Below are positions 34,668 to 42,420 of a stretch of 64,000 bases of DNA, piece after piece. The DNA is from JBHIYN01 sp041984235 (GTDB taxonomy: Bacteria > Pseudomonadota > Gammaproteobacteria > Ga0077536). The DNA lies in assembly GCA_041984235.1 (NCBI GenBank), contig JBHIYN010000019.1, positions 35,944 through 99,943 of the forward strand, given 5' to 3'. Position numbers and translations under genes: made by a program. A model generated the notes under the pieces. That model was not told the DNA's origin. It worked only from the letters and a program-made list of their open reading frames with translations, and made no database searches. Numbering within the stretch: the first letter of the stretch is position 1; every line of letters begins with the position of its first letter.

Positions 34668-35848
34668 GCGCCACAGCGGACAGCGGGCCGCAGGCCACGA
34701 CCGCGAGCCGGCGGCTGGAGCACGTCGTCTTCGCGCTGGTCGCGGCGGCCTTCGTCAACATCTACATCACGCAGCCGATCCTGCCCGTGCTGGAAGCCGA
34801 CTTCGGCGCCGACACCGTGGAAGTCGCGCTGACCGTTTCCGCCGTGCTGCTTGGCATTGCCCTCGCCAACCTGCCGATTGGCCGCCTCGCCGACCGCGTG
34901 CCGGTGCGCGGGCTCATCGTCGGCGGCGGCATGGCCGTGGCCGCCGCCGGGCTGATCTGCGCGGCCACCACCAGCCTCGACCTGCTGATCGCCGCACGCT
35001 TCGTGCAGGGCCTGGCCATCCCCACGCTCACCACGGCGCTCGCCGCCTACCTCGCCAAGACCCTGCCGGCGGCACGGTTGAACGTGGTCATGGGCTCCTA
35101 CGTCGCGGCGACCGTGCTCGGTGGCATGCTGGGCCGACTGCTCGGCGGTTTCAGCGTGCCGGCCTGGCGCCTGGCCTTCGTCGGCGCCGCGCTGTTCGCG
35201 CTCGTCACCGCCATCATCGCCGCACGCATGCTGCCGCACGTGGCGGCGACGACCGGCGGCGCACACCGCGAAGTGCGCTACCGCTCACTGCTCGCACGAG
35301 CGGACCTGTGGCTGATGTTCGCCTGCGCCGCGGCCGGCCAGGCGATCTTCTCGCCGGTGTTCAACACCGTGCCGTACCGGCTGGCCGAGGCGCCGATGGC
35401 GCTGCCGACTGCGCAGACCACGGCGGTCTACCTGGTCTACCTGGTCGGCGTCGTCGTCGGGCCGGCGTCGGGGCGCTTCTCCAATCGCTTCGGCAACGGC
35501 AACACCCTGCTGTTCGGCGCCCTGCTGCTGGCCGCGTCCCTGCTGCTGCTACTGGTGCCGGCGGTGAGCGCGGTGGTGATCGCGCTACTCGGCGTGTGCT
35601 GCGGCTTCTTTGCCGTGCACGCTGCGGCCGTCGGCGCGCTGAACCGTCGCCTCGAGCACGGCCAGGGCCGGGCCAATGCGCTCTACGTGCTGTTCTACTA
35701 TCTCGGCGCCGGCTTCGGCGTGAGCTGGTCGTCGTGGGTCTACCAGCACCTGGGCTGGGCAGCGATGATCGCCGGGGCGCTGATGCTGACCGCGATTCCG
35801 GGCGCAGTGGGCTGGCTGGAACGCCGCCGCGTCTTTCGCTCAGGCTGA
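34664..35848 (+). CDS. MFS transporter of the nitrile hydratase operon
   Basis: A 394-residue major-facilitator protein with twelve hydrophobic segments. AAAFVNIYITQPILPVLEADFG opens helix 1, GRLADRVPVRG is the loop 2-3 motif, and RFVQGLAIPTLTTALAAYLAK marks helix 4-5, resembling the YnfM/drug-efflux type. GTG at 34664 overlaps the stop of the unknown gene, so it is co-translated with the operon. Cobalt nitrile hydratase operons often carry a NiCoT-type cobalt permease; none is here. This carrier may export or import the nitrile, amide or acid (inference). The tail overlaps the convergent EamA gene by 9 bases. Confidence 0.82.
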   Translation: MSATADSGPQATTASRRLEHVVFALVAAAFVNIYITQPILPVLEADFGADTVEVALTVSAVLLGIALANLPIGRLADRVPVRGLIVGGGMAVAAAGLICAATTSLDLLIAARFVQGLAIPTLTTALAAYLAKTLPAARLNVVMGSYVAATVLGGMLGRLLGGFSVPAWRLAFVGAALFALVTAIIAARMLPHVAATTGGAHREVRYRSLLARADLWLMFACAAAGQAIFSPVFNTVPYRLAEAPMALPTAQTTAVYLVYLVGVVVGPASGRFSNRFGNGNTLLFGALLLAASLLLLLVPAVSAVVIALLGVCCGFFAVHAAAVGALNRRLEHGQGRANALYVLFYYLGAGFGVSWSSWVYQHLGWAAMIAGALMLTAIPGAVGWLERRRVFRSG

Positions 35849-36736
35849 GGCGACCGCCAGGCGGGGACGATTGACCAGCATCAGCCCGGCGAGGACCAGC
35901 GCGCCGCCGCCAATCAGCGCCGGGTCCAGCGGCTCACCCAGGAACAGCGCTGCCGACAGCACGCCGAACACGGGCACGAGGTTGATGTAGAGCGCCGCGC
36001 CGACCGTACCCAGGGTGACGACCGCCTGGTAATACCACAGGAAGGCCAGGGCCGATCCGAGGTAGCCCAGAAAGGCGATCAGCGCCAGCGCCGCCGGGTC
36101 GGCCGCGATCGCCAGGGTCACCTGTGGCCGTTCGAACAGGAAGGGCAGCATCATCACCACGCCGGCGACGGTGGCATAGGTCGTCACCAGCAGCGGCGAG
36201 TAGTGTTGCAGCAGGTCGCGTCCGAGTACCGAGTACACCGCCCATGCCAGTCCCGAGCCGAAGATCAGCAACTCGCCGCGACCGAGGCCGATGTCGAACA
36301 GTGCGGTCAGCTCGCCGCCCGTGATGACGTAAGCGGTCCCCAGGAAACCGATGACGACCCCCGCGGTGGTGGCGGCGTCAGGCAAGCGGCGGTAGAACAG
36401 CACGTCGAGGATGACGACCTGGATCGCGATCAGCGCAAGGATGATCGAGGTCGTGCTCGCCGTGGTCGATTCCAGGCCTTTGAACATGAGCGCGTTGTGC
36501 AGCACGATGCCGGTCACGCCGAGCGCCGCGAAGCGCCACCAGGTGCGGCGCGGTACGCGCGCGAACTGGCGCCCCAGCCACGCGAACACGAGCAGGAACG
36601 CAGCGGCGACGAGAAAGCGCCCACACACCACCACCAGCGGCGCCTGGTAGGCTGCCAGCACGCGGCCTATGGTCGGGGTGGCGCCCCAGAAGATCGCCGC
36701 GGCAAGCAGCTTGAGATGTATCGGCACGCTATGCAC
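35840..36736 (-). CDS. EamA/DMT family transporter
   Basis: A protein of about 298 residues with ten hydrophobic helices arranged as two EamA repeats (AAAIFWGATPTIGRVLA in the first, SGLAWAVYSVLGRDLL in the second), ending in ALFLGEPLDPALIGGGALVLAGLMLVNRPR. DMT carriers move small metabolites, often amino acids, usually outward. The start is uncertain: GTG at 36736 or 36727 places helix 1 right after the N-terminus, whereas the open frame to 36889 adds a basic, non-homologous stretch. A 240-base spacer with nothing recognisable separates it from the divergent gene at 36977. Confidence 0.82.
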   Translation of the reverse strand: MHSVPIHLKLLAAAIFWGATPTIGRVLAAYQAPLVVVCGRFLVAAAFLLVFAWLGRQFARVPRRTWWRFAALGVTGIVLHNALMFKGLESTTASTTSIILALIAIQVVILDVLFYRRLPDAATTAGVVIGFLGTAYVITGGELTALFDIGLGRGELLIFGSGLAWAVYSVLGRDLLQHYSPLLVTTYATVAGVVMMLPFLFERPQVTLAIAADPAALALIAFLGYLGSALAFLWYYQAVVTLGTVGAALYINLVPVFGVLSAALFLGEPLDPALIGGGALVLAGLMLVNRPRLAVASA

Positions 36737-36976
36737 CCGCGGCGCTGCACGCCGCTGCCGACCGTCGGGCTGGACCCGTACCCACGCTGCTCCTCCCCTA
36801 TGCCACGCTGACGAGGGGGATGGTACCCTCGCAGGCTGACGAGTTCGACGCCGGAAAGCGCGTGATGCCTGCACACTGCCACCGTTCAACCGGCACTACC
36901 TGGTCCCTCCGCGGCAATCCCTGGCGCCCGCATGCACCGCGGTTGAGCGCCGGCGTCGCGGCCGGCGCCTGAGCCG

Positions 36977-37828
36977 GTGAACGGGGTGCGTTTCGGCGTC
37001 TGCCTGCTGCCGACCGATGCCACGCTGGCCCCGCCTGACCTCGCACGCGAGGTGGAGGCGCGCGATCTCGACATGCTGTTCTTCGCCGAGAACAGTCACG
37101 TGCCGGTGGTGCATCGCAAGAATTCTTACCATCGTGACAATATCGTCGAGCCGTTCGCGCGCATGCACGATTCGATCACCGCGCTCGCGGCGTGTGCCGC
37201 GGTTACTGAGCGTATCCAGATCGGCACCGGCGTCTGCCTGCTGACCGAGCGCGATCCGATCATCACTGCCAAGGCCATCGCCACGCTCGACCACCTGTCC
37301 GGCGGCCGGGTACTGTTCGGCATCGCCGGTGGCTGGATCAAGGAAGCCATGGAACACCACGGCTCACCCTTCCGCGAACGCTGGCGCATCGTGCGTGAAC
37401 GCGCGCTCGCGATCCGCGCGCTGTGGCGCGACGATCCGGCGGAGTTCCACGGCGAGTACGTCGACTTCGACCCGGTGTGGTTGCAGCCCAAGCCGCTGCA
37501 GGCCGGTGGCCCGCCGATGTACATCGGCTCGAACTCGGACAAGGTTCCGGCCCGCGTGGCCGAGTATGCCGATGGCTGGATGCCGATCTACGATCGCTAT
37601 GCGGGCGACCCGCTGGCCGATCTCGAACGCGCCTGCGACGCCGCCGGTCGCGACTTCGCCGAGATGACCGTGCTCCTGTTCGGCGCGCCGCAGGATGCCG
37701 CGGTACTGGAGGACTTCGCCCTGCGCGGCTGCGCCGGCTTCGTATTCCTGGTCCCGCCCGAGCGCCTCGGGGAAGTACCCGCGGTACTGGACGAGATCGC
37801 CGCCCTGCGCGCAAGCGTCGGCGCCTGA
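36977..37828 (+). CDS. luciferase-like monooxygenase (LLM class flavin-dependent oxidoreductase)
   Basis: A 283-residue TIM-barrel protein of the bacterial luciferase family. VRFGVCLLPTDA opens strand 1, AACAAVTERIQIGTGVCLLTERDPIITAKAIATLDHLSGGRVLFGIAGGW is the central family block, and GGPPMYIGSNSDKVPARVAEYADGWMP is the cofactor-binding region. Members use reduced FMN or F420. An F420-type relative (the pyridoxamine-oxidase-fold gene at 40066) is nearby, but the cofactor here cannot be read. The start is GTG at 36977. A palindromic repeat follows 12 bases after the stop. Confidence 0.85.
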   Translation: MNGVRFGVCLLPTDATLAPPDLAREVEARDLDMLFFAENSHVPVVHRKNSYHRDNIVEPFARMHDSITALAACAAVTERIQIGTGVCLLTERDPIITAKAIATLDHLSGGRVLFGIAGGWIKEAMEHHGSPFRERWRIVRERALAIRALWRDDPAEFHGEYVDFDPVWLQPKPLQAGGPPMYIGSNSDKVPARVAEYADGWMPIYDRYAGDPLADLERACDAAGRDFAEMTVLLFGAPQDAAVLEDFALRGCAGFVFLVPPERLGEVPAVLDEIAALRASVGA

Positions 37829-37839
37829 TCACAGGCAAG

Positions 37840-37949
37840 AAAAAGGGGACATGCCACATTTGCAAGTGACTGATTGCGGCCTCGCCCAATCAGTCACTTG
37901 CAAATGTGGCATGTCCCCTTTTTCCCAAATGTGGCATGTCCCCTTTTTT
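37840..37949. repeat. 37-bp inverted repeat with a third partial copy (REP/MITE-like)
   Basis: Perfect 37-base arms at 37840-37876 and 37887-37923 surround a 10-base loop. The left arm begins AAAAAGGGGACATGCCACAT. The outer 22 bases of the right arm are repeated directly at 37927-37948 after three C residues. GGGGACATGCCACATTT-type repeats of this form are known around IS200-like/RAYT elements in gammaproteobacteria (recall). No transposase is present. It lies between two same-strand genes, and the T-runs could also terminate transcription of the 36977-37828 gene. Confidence 0.85.
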
Positions 37950-37988
37950 GTACACTAGCGCGGCGTCGTAGCCGGGGAGGACAACACC

Positions 37989-39707
37989 ATGCAGCTCATC
38001 ATCGACAAGAACCTCCGTGTCGCCATGCGCGACGGGGTCGAGCTGGCGACCGACGTCTACCGGCCGGCCGGGGACGGCCCGTTTCCCGTCGTCATGCTGA
38101 GACTGCCTTACAACAAGGAGCAGCCGCTGCTGCTCTTTCTGTCCGGCGACGTGCTGCGCATCGCGCAGGCCGGCTACGCGGTCGTGGTGCAGGACTGCCG
38201 CGGCACCTTCCAGTCACAGGGTGACTTCAATCCGTATTTCCAGGAAGCCGAGGACGGCGCCGATGCCATCGCCTGGGCCGCGGCGCAGCCGTGGTCCAGC
38301 GGCGCGGTCGGCACCATGGGCGCGTCCTACTACGGCGCCACGCAGTGGCTGGCGGCCACCCGGTCGCCGCCGGCGCTGAAAGCGATGGCACCCTTCATCA
38401 CCACCGACCAGTACTACGACAAGTGGACCTACCAGGGCGGCGCCTTCCAGCTCGGGTTCATCGTGCAGTGGGCCACGGGCACCTTCGCCGTCGGTGAGGC
38501 CGTGCGTCGGCTCGGGCGCGGCGAAGCCGACGCTGCCACGCTGGGTGGCGCGATCCAGGCTGCCGACGCGGTCGCCGACAGGTATTACCACCTGCCGCTC
38601 GCCGAGCTGCCGGAGCTCGCCGACCTCGCACCCTATTTCGCCGACTGGATCGCGCATCCCGACTATGACGACTACTGGCGCGCGATCGCGCCGTGCGAGC
38701 ACTACGACGCGATCACGGCGCCGGCGCTCAACTTCGGCGGCTGGTATGACCTCTTCCTTGGTGGCACGCTGGCCAACTACACCGCGATGAAGGGCCGCAC
38801 TGCGCAGAAGCTCGTGATCGGCCCGTGGGTTCACGGCTATAACGGCGGCGTCTACGCCGAGCGCAACTTCGGCATGCTGGCGCACGACGCCGTCGCCGAC
38901 GTCACCGCCGAGCAGATCCGCTGGTTCGATCATTTCCTCAAACGCGAGGACAACGGCGTTCCCGCGGACAAGCCGGTGAAGCTCTTCGTTATGGGTGTCG
39001 ACGTCTGGCGCGAGGAGGACGACTGGCCGCTGCCGGACACCGAGTGGCGCGAGTACTACCTGCACAGCGACGGTCGCGCCGCCGGCGCGGGCGGCACGCT
39101 GTCAGTGGCAAAGCCGGACCGCGAGCCGGCCGATGCCTATCTTTACGATCCGCGAGACCCGGTACCGACGGTCGGCGGCGCTACCTTTCTGCCCGGCCTG
39201 TTCGTCGCCGCCAACGCCGGCCCGCGTGATCAGCGCGCGGTCGAAAGCCGCGCCGACGTGCTGTGCTACACCAGCGCGGTGCTCGAAGAAGACCTGGAGG
39301 TCACCGGGCCGGTCAGCCTGGTCCTCTACGTGCGCTCGTCGGCGCGCGACACCGACTTCACCGGCAAGCTGGTCGACGTCCATCCGGACGGGCGCGCGAT
39401 GATCCTGACCGACGGCATCCTGCGCGCACGCTATCGCGGCGGCTTCGATCGGCCCGAATCGCTGACACCCGGGACCGTCTACCGGCTCGAGATTGACCTC
39501 GTCGCCACCGCCAACGTCTTCCGTGCCGGTCACCGCATCCGCCTCGAAGTGTCGAGCTCGAACTTCCCGCGCTTCGATCGCAATACCAATACCGGTGGCG
39601 TCATTGCCACGGAAACGGCGGACGATTTCATCGTTGCCACCAACGAGGTGTTGCACGACGCCGCGCATCCTTCGCACCTGCTGCTGCCGGTGATCGCGCG
39701 CGGCTAG
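37989..39707 (+). CDS. CocE/NonD family hydrolase (X-Pro dipeptidyl-peptidase S15-like)
   Basis: A 572-residue hydrolase. The N-terminal alpha/beta domain has MRDGVELATDVYRPAGDGPFPVVMLRLPYNK, QDCRGTFQSQGDF (oxyanion region) and Gly111-Ala-Ser113-Tyr-Tyr-Gly116, the nucleophile elbow typical of cocaine esterase. ALNFGGWYDLFLGGTLANYTAM carries the acid region and PWVHGY the catalytic-histidine region. The C-terminal jelly-roll has LEVTGPVSLVLYVRSSARDTDFTGKLVDVHPDGRA and GHRIRLEVSSSNFPRFDRN. It cleaves ester or amide bonds of an unknown substrate. A good gggagg ribosome site precedes the ATG. Confidence 0.88.
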   Translation: MQLIIDKNLRVAMRDGVELATDVYRPAGDGPFPVVMLRLPYNKEQPLLLFLSGDVLRIAQAGYAVVVQDCRGTFQSQGDFNPYFQEAEDGADAIAWAAAQPWSSGAVGTMGASYYGATQWLAATRSPPALKAMAPFITTDQYYDKWTYQGGAFQLGFIVQWATGTFAVGEAVRRLGRGEADAATLGGAIQAADAVADRYYHLPLAELPELADLAPYFADWIAHPDYDDYWRAIAPCEHYDAITAPALNFGGWYDLFLGGTLANYTAMKGRTAQKLVIGPWVHGYNGGVYAERNFGMLAHDAVADVTAEQIRWFDHFLKREDNGVPADKPVKLFVMGVDVWREEDDWPLPDTEWREYYLHSDGRAAGAGGTLSVAKPDREPADAYLYDPRDPVPTVGGATFLPGLFVAANAGPRDQRAVESRADVLCYTSAVLEEDLEVTGPVSLVLYVRSSARDTDFTGKLVDVHPDGRAMILTDGILRARYRGGFDRPESLTPGTVYRLEIDLVATANVFRAGHRIRLEVSSSNFPRFDRNTNTGGVIATETADDFIVATNEVLHDAAHPSHLLLPVIARG

Positions 39708-39729
39708 GAGCCACTGCGCCGCGCCGGCT

Positions 39730-39936
39730 TCAGGGGTTGCCCACTGCGCGCGCGCCGCGTGCGGCCAGCCACGCGCCGATCTCGCCCTCCCGCCAGCCGG
39801 TGTGCCACGGCCCGAGAGGCAACCCGGCAGGAAAATCGTGCTCCCGGATCGCCTCGGCGAGGGCATCCCTTGCCAGCCCGGTGCGGGCCATGACCTCGCG
39901 CACGCTCAGCAAGCGGACCGGGTCCGAATGCGCCAT
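39730..39936 (-). CDS. small AlpA/MerR-like helix-turn-helix protein
   Basis: A 68-residue protein: RLLSVREVMARTGLARDALAEAIREHDFPAGLPLGPWHTGWREGEIGAWLAAR. The pattern L...EV...TGL.R..........FP......G....GW...E...W is that of AlpA/excisionase-type winged helix proteins, found in phage, integrative elements and as stand-alone regulators. The ATG at 39936 is chosen; the frame stays open to 40023 with unrelated sequence. It is 129 bases downstream of the F420-type gene. No integrase is nearby, so mobile-element membership is not supported. Confidence 0.6.
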   Translation of the reverse strand: MAHSDPVRLLSVREVMARTGLARDALAEAIREHDFPAGLPLGPWHTGWREGEIGAWLAARGARAVGNP

Positions 39937-40065
39937 CTCAGCCGGCCACCGGCTGGTGGAAGGCCGGGCATGCGATGTCGGGATCGCGAACCGCGCGCTG
40001 TGGCGTGAGTGCAGCGGCGACACCCGCTGTCACCGTATGCGCTCGGCCTATCCGGGAGGTTCCCG

Positions 40066-40551
40066 TCACCGACTGCGCATCCAGGCCTCGAGTCCTTCGA
40101 GTCCCGCCGCAGCCCACCAGCGCGCCCGCGACCACGGCAGCACGACCAGGGTCGGCGGACCCATGAACAACGGGGTGTCCGCGTACTGCGGGTACTTGGC
40201 TTCGAGCGCGGCCACGGCCTGGTCCCACAGCGCGTGCTCGCCGACCGCGATCGCGGCGTCGGCCTGCAGCCGGATCCACCACAGCGTGCGCCAGTCCGCG
40301 GCATAGTGGTCGAGCGTCAGGGTCACCTGGGGGTGCGCGCGCAGGTGCTCGATGCGCGCGAGCCGTGCGTGCTTCTTCGGCTTGCCGTCGATGGGCGAGA
40401 ACAGGGTCGAGCCGACCCGCGCGAACACGATCGGCATGGCGTCGGGACGTCCGCGATGATCGAGCACGGCGAGACGCGCCACCGGCATGGTGTCGAGCAC
40501 CCGTGCGAGCAGCGCGTCGGGCAGCCCCGGCGCGCCTTCGGGCGCACTCAT
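40066..40551 (-). CDS. pyridoxamine 5'-phosphate oxidase-fold (PPOX/F420-type) oxidoreductase
   Basis: A 161-residue split-barrel flavin/F420 protein of the TIGR03668-like group: ARLAVLDHRGRPDAMPIVFARVGSTLFSPIDGKPKKHARLARIEHLRAHPQVTLTLDHYAADWRTLWWIRLQADA is the characteristic block. Such proteins reduce or oxidise small substrates with FMN or F420. The ATG overlaps the stop of the desaturase gene upstream (ATGA), so it is translated from that operon. Confidence 0.82.
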   Translation of the reverse strand: MSAPEGAPGLPDALLARVLDTMPVARLAVLDHRGRPDAMPIVFARVGSTLFSPIDGKPKKHARLARIEHLRAHPQVTLTLDHYAADWRTLWWIRLQADAAIAVGEHALWDQAVAALEAKYPQYADTPLFMGPPTLVVLPWSRARWWAAAGLEGLEAWMRSR

Positions 40552-41540
40552 CGGGCTTCGAAGCCCTGTGCGAAGGTACCGCTGGCGCGCTTGCGCCGCA
40601 CACCGTCGTCCGGCGCGTCGACGGTCACCTTGCGCAGCACCGCAAGGTAGCCATGCTCGGTTTCGATACGGTCGCCGAAGCTGTTCTCGATCAGGTAGCG
40701 GCGCAACAAAGGCAGGCGATAGCACGGCACCCACATGACCAGGTGATGCTCGAGATGATAGTTGACCCAGTACGGAGCGATCAGCAATCGTTCGAGCGGA
40801 TTCGCGAGCGTTGTGCGTGCGTTGCCGAAGGCGTCGTCAGAGCTGCGCACGACGGCATGCTCGGCGATGTTGCGCACGCGCAGGACGACCTGCTGCCAGG
40901 TCAGCAGCGGTAACAGCCAGAACACGAACCACGTCCACGCGTAACCGCTCACCGCCGCTGCCGTAAGCAGGGCCAGGTTGGCCAGCGTCTGCGGTCCCAG
41001 CGAGGTGCCGAAATGCGCCAGCCGACGGCGCCATGGCCACGACTGCGGCCCCAGTGCCTGCCGGAGCTGCGCGCGCCGCTGGGCGTAGCCGGTCTGTCCG
41101 CTGAGGTCACGCCACAGCTTGCGCCTCAGGCTGGCACGCGTAATCGGGTAGTGCCCGGTCAGGACCAGGTCGGGATCCGCTTCGCGCTGGGTATTGGCGT
41201 GATGCTTCAGGTGATAGGCGCGGTACACCGCCGTGTCCCCCAGCACCGGCCACGCGCACAGCACCTGCGCAGCAAGCCGATTGAGGCGCGGATTGCGGAA
41301 CAGCGCGCCGTGTGCGGCGTCGTGCATGAGAATGAGCAGGCCGAGCTGGCGGCTGCCGATGACCATCACCGCCAGCAGCCAGGTCGCCGGGTTGGGGTAG
41401 AGCACGGCCACCGCGGCCGCGGCGATGATGGTGCCCCAGGCATGCAGCACCAGCCATGCGCCGCGTGCATCGGAGCGCGCGCGCACGCGGGCCAGTTGTG
41501 TCGGCGAGAGCAGGTCGGCGGCGGCCGGAACGTTTCGCAT
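40548..41540 (-). CDS. fatty acid desaturase family protein
   Basis: A 330-residue membrane desaturase. The three histidine boxes are present: His73-Asp-Ala-Ala-His77, His110-Leu-Lys-His113-His114 and His262-Leu-Glu-His265-His266, which together hold the di-iron centre. Two pairs of hydrophobic helices span the membrane. The HLEHH form of the last box fits acyl-lipid or carotenoid/alkyl hydroxylase-like members, so the substrate is open. Transcribed after the TetR gene at 41563 (22-base gap) and coupled to the PPOX gene downstream. Confidence 0.87.
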   Translation of the reverse strand: MRNVPAAADLLSPTQLARVRARSDARGAWLVLHAWGTIIAAAAVAVLYPNPATWLLAVMVIGSRQLGLLILMHDAAHGALFRNPRLNRLAAQVLCAWPVLGDTAVYRAYHLKHHANTQREADPDLVLTGHYPITRASLRRKLWRDLSGQTGYAQRRAQLRQALGPQSWPWRRRLAHFGTSLGPQTLANLALLTAAAVSGYAWTWFVFWLLPLLTWQQVVLRVRNIAEHAVVRSSDDAFGNARTTLANPLERLLIAPYWVNYHLEHHLVMWVPCYRLPLLRRYLIENSFGDRIETEHGYLAVLRKVTVDAPDDGVRRKRASGTFAQGFEAR

Positions 41541-41562
41541 CGTCGCGCTCGCGGGCAGCGGC

Positions 41563-42210
41563 TCAGGCTTCGATGATGGCCACCGTGGCCTTGAGCAGCA
41601 CGTCCTCGATCTGCGCAGGATCGAGGCCGGGGTTCAGTACCATGCGGTTGCTGAGGCCTTCGTAGAGCGCGAGCGCGACCTCGGTGATGGTTTCTATCGG
41701 CGTCTCGGTCTCGATGCCACGGGCGGCACGCAGTTCCCGCACCAGTCTGCCGACGCGCTCGCGGATGACGGCATCGGAGCTGTGCACTGCCGGGCCCAGG
41801 GCCGGGTTGCGCGCCGTCTCCGCGAGCACCTCCAGCCACAGGCCGATGAAGGCCGGTTGCGTGCGCTGGGCGAGCGCGGCACGCGCGCGCTGCATCAGTT
41901 CCTCGTCGATGTTGTCCGGCGGATAGGGCACGAGCAGATCGAGCCAGCGCTCGAGCAGACGCTCGACGATGCCTGAGACGATCTCCTCCTTGTTCTCGAA
42001 GAAATGGTAGATGTGGCCCGCGCTCATGCCGGCGCGCTCGGAAATCCTCGCGATACTGGCGGCATGGAACCCCTTGCGGGCGAAACACTCGGAAGCGGCG
42101 TCGAGGATCTGTTCGCGCCGGGCCTGGGCGCGATCGCTGCCCCGCGCCGCGCTGTCTCCGTCGCCCTGACCCGCAGGCTCGCGAGCTTCGTCGCGCTGCG
42201 CCTCGCTCAT
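41563..42210 (-). CDS. TetR family regulator upstream of the desaturase
   Basis: A 215-residue repressor with RREQILDAASECFARKGFHAASIARISERAGMSAGHIYHFFENKEEIV as the TetR helix-turn-helix. An N-terminal acidic, Gln/Glu-rich tail of about 30 residues precedes it. The C-terminal domain resembles TetR_C_6-like pockets. ATG at 42210 is preferred over an upstream in-frame start at 42258. The 38-bp palindrome lies 74 bases upstream, between this gene and the divergent DUF1302 gene, so control of both directions by this repressor is likely (inference). Confidence 0.86.
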   Translation of the reverse strand: MSEAQRDEAREPAGQGDGDSAARGSDRAQARREQILDAASECFARKGFHAASIARISERAGMSAGHIYHFFENKEEIVSGIVERLLERWLDLLVPYPPDNIDEELMQRARAALAQRTQPAFIGLWLEVLAETARNPALGPAVHSSDAVIRERVGRLVRELRAARGIETETPIETITEVALALYEGLSNRMVLNPGLDPAQIEDVLLKATVAIIEA

Positions 42211-42283
42211 TGATTCCACCCCATACGCATCCCCCCTGATGCGGTTCCCCCGGACCATTATTGACTCGGTGCGGCCCTCGAAG

Positions 42284-42321
42284 TAGATTGAATATTCATT
42301 CTAGAATGAATATTCAATCTA
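42284..42321. promoter_or_regulatory. 38-bp perfect nested palindrome, candidate TetR operator
   Basis: The left arm TAGATTGAATATTCATTCT is followed directly by its exact 19-base complement, with no spacer. Each arm itself contains the 10-bp palindrome TGAATATTCA (cores GAATATTC at 42290-42297 and 42308-42315), so two operator-like sites lie 18 bp apart. It is AT-rich in a GC-rich genome. It sits in the divergent TetR/DUF1302 promoter region. Confidence 0.75.
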
Positions 42322-42420
42322 TGCGCAGCCGCGACCTGTTCGGGCGGGTTGCTGCAGGCGCATTGGCCGCGCGGGCGCGGTCGTCATCGCTTCATCGCAC
42401 TTTCCGGGAGAGAGTTCTTC

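Noticed and set aside
37840..37949. possible short CRISPR array
   Set aside because: The copies are inverted and separated by 10 and 3 bases rather than by unique spacers of about 30 bases, and no cas gene is present.
39730..39936. remnant of an integrated phage or element, suggested by the AlpA-like gene
   Set aside because: No integrase, attachment repeat or phage gene lies nearby, and base composition does not change.
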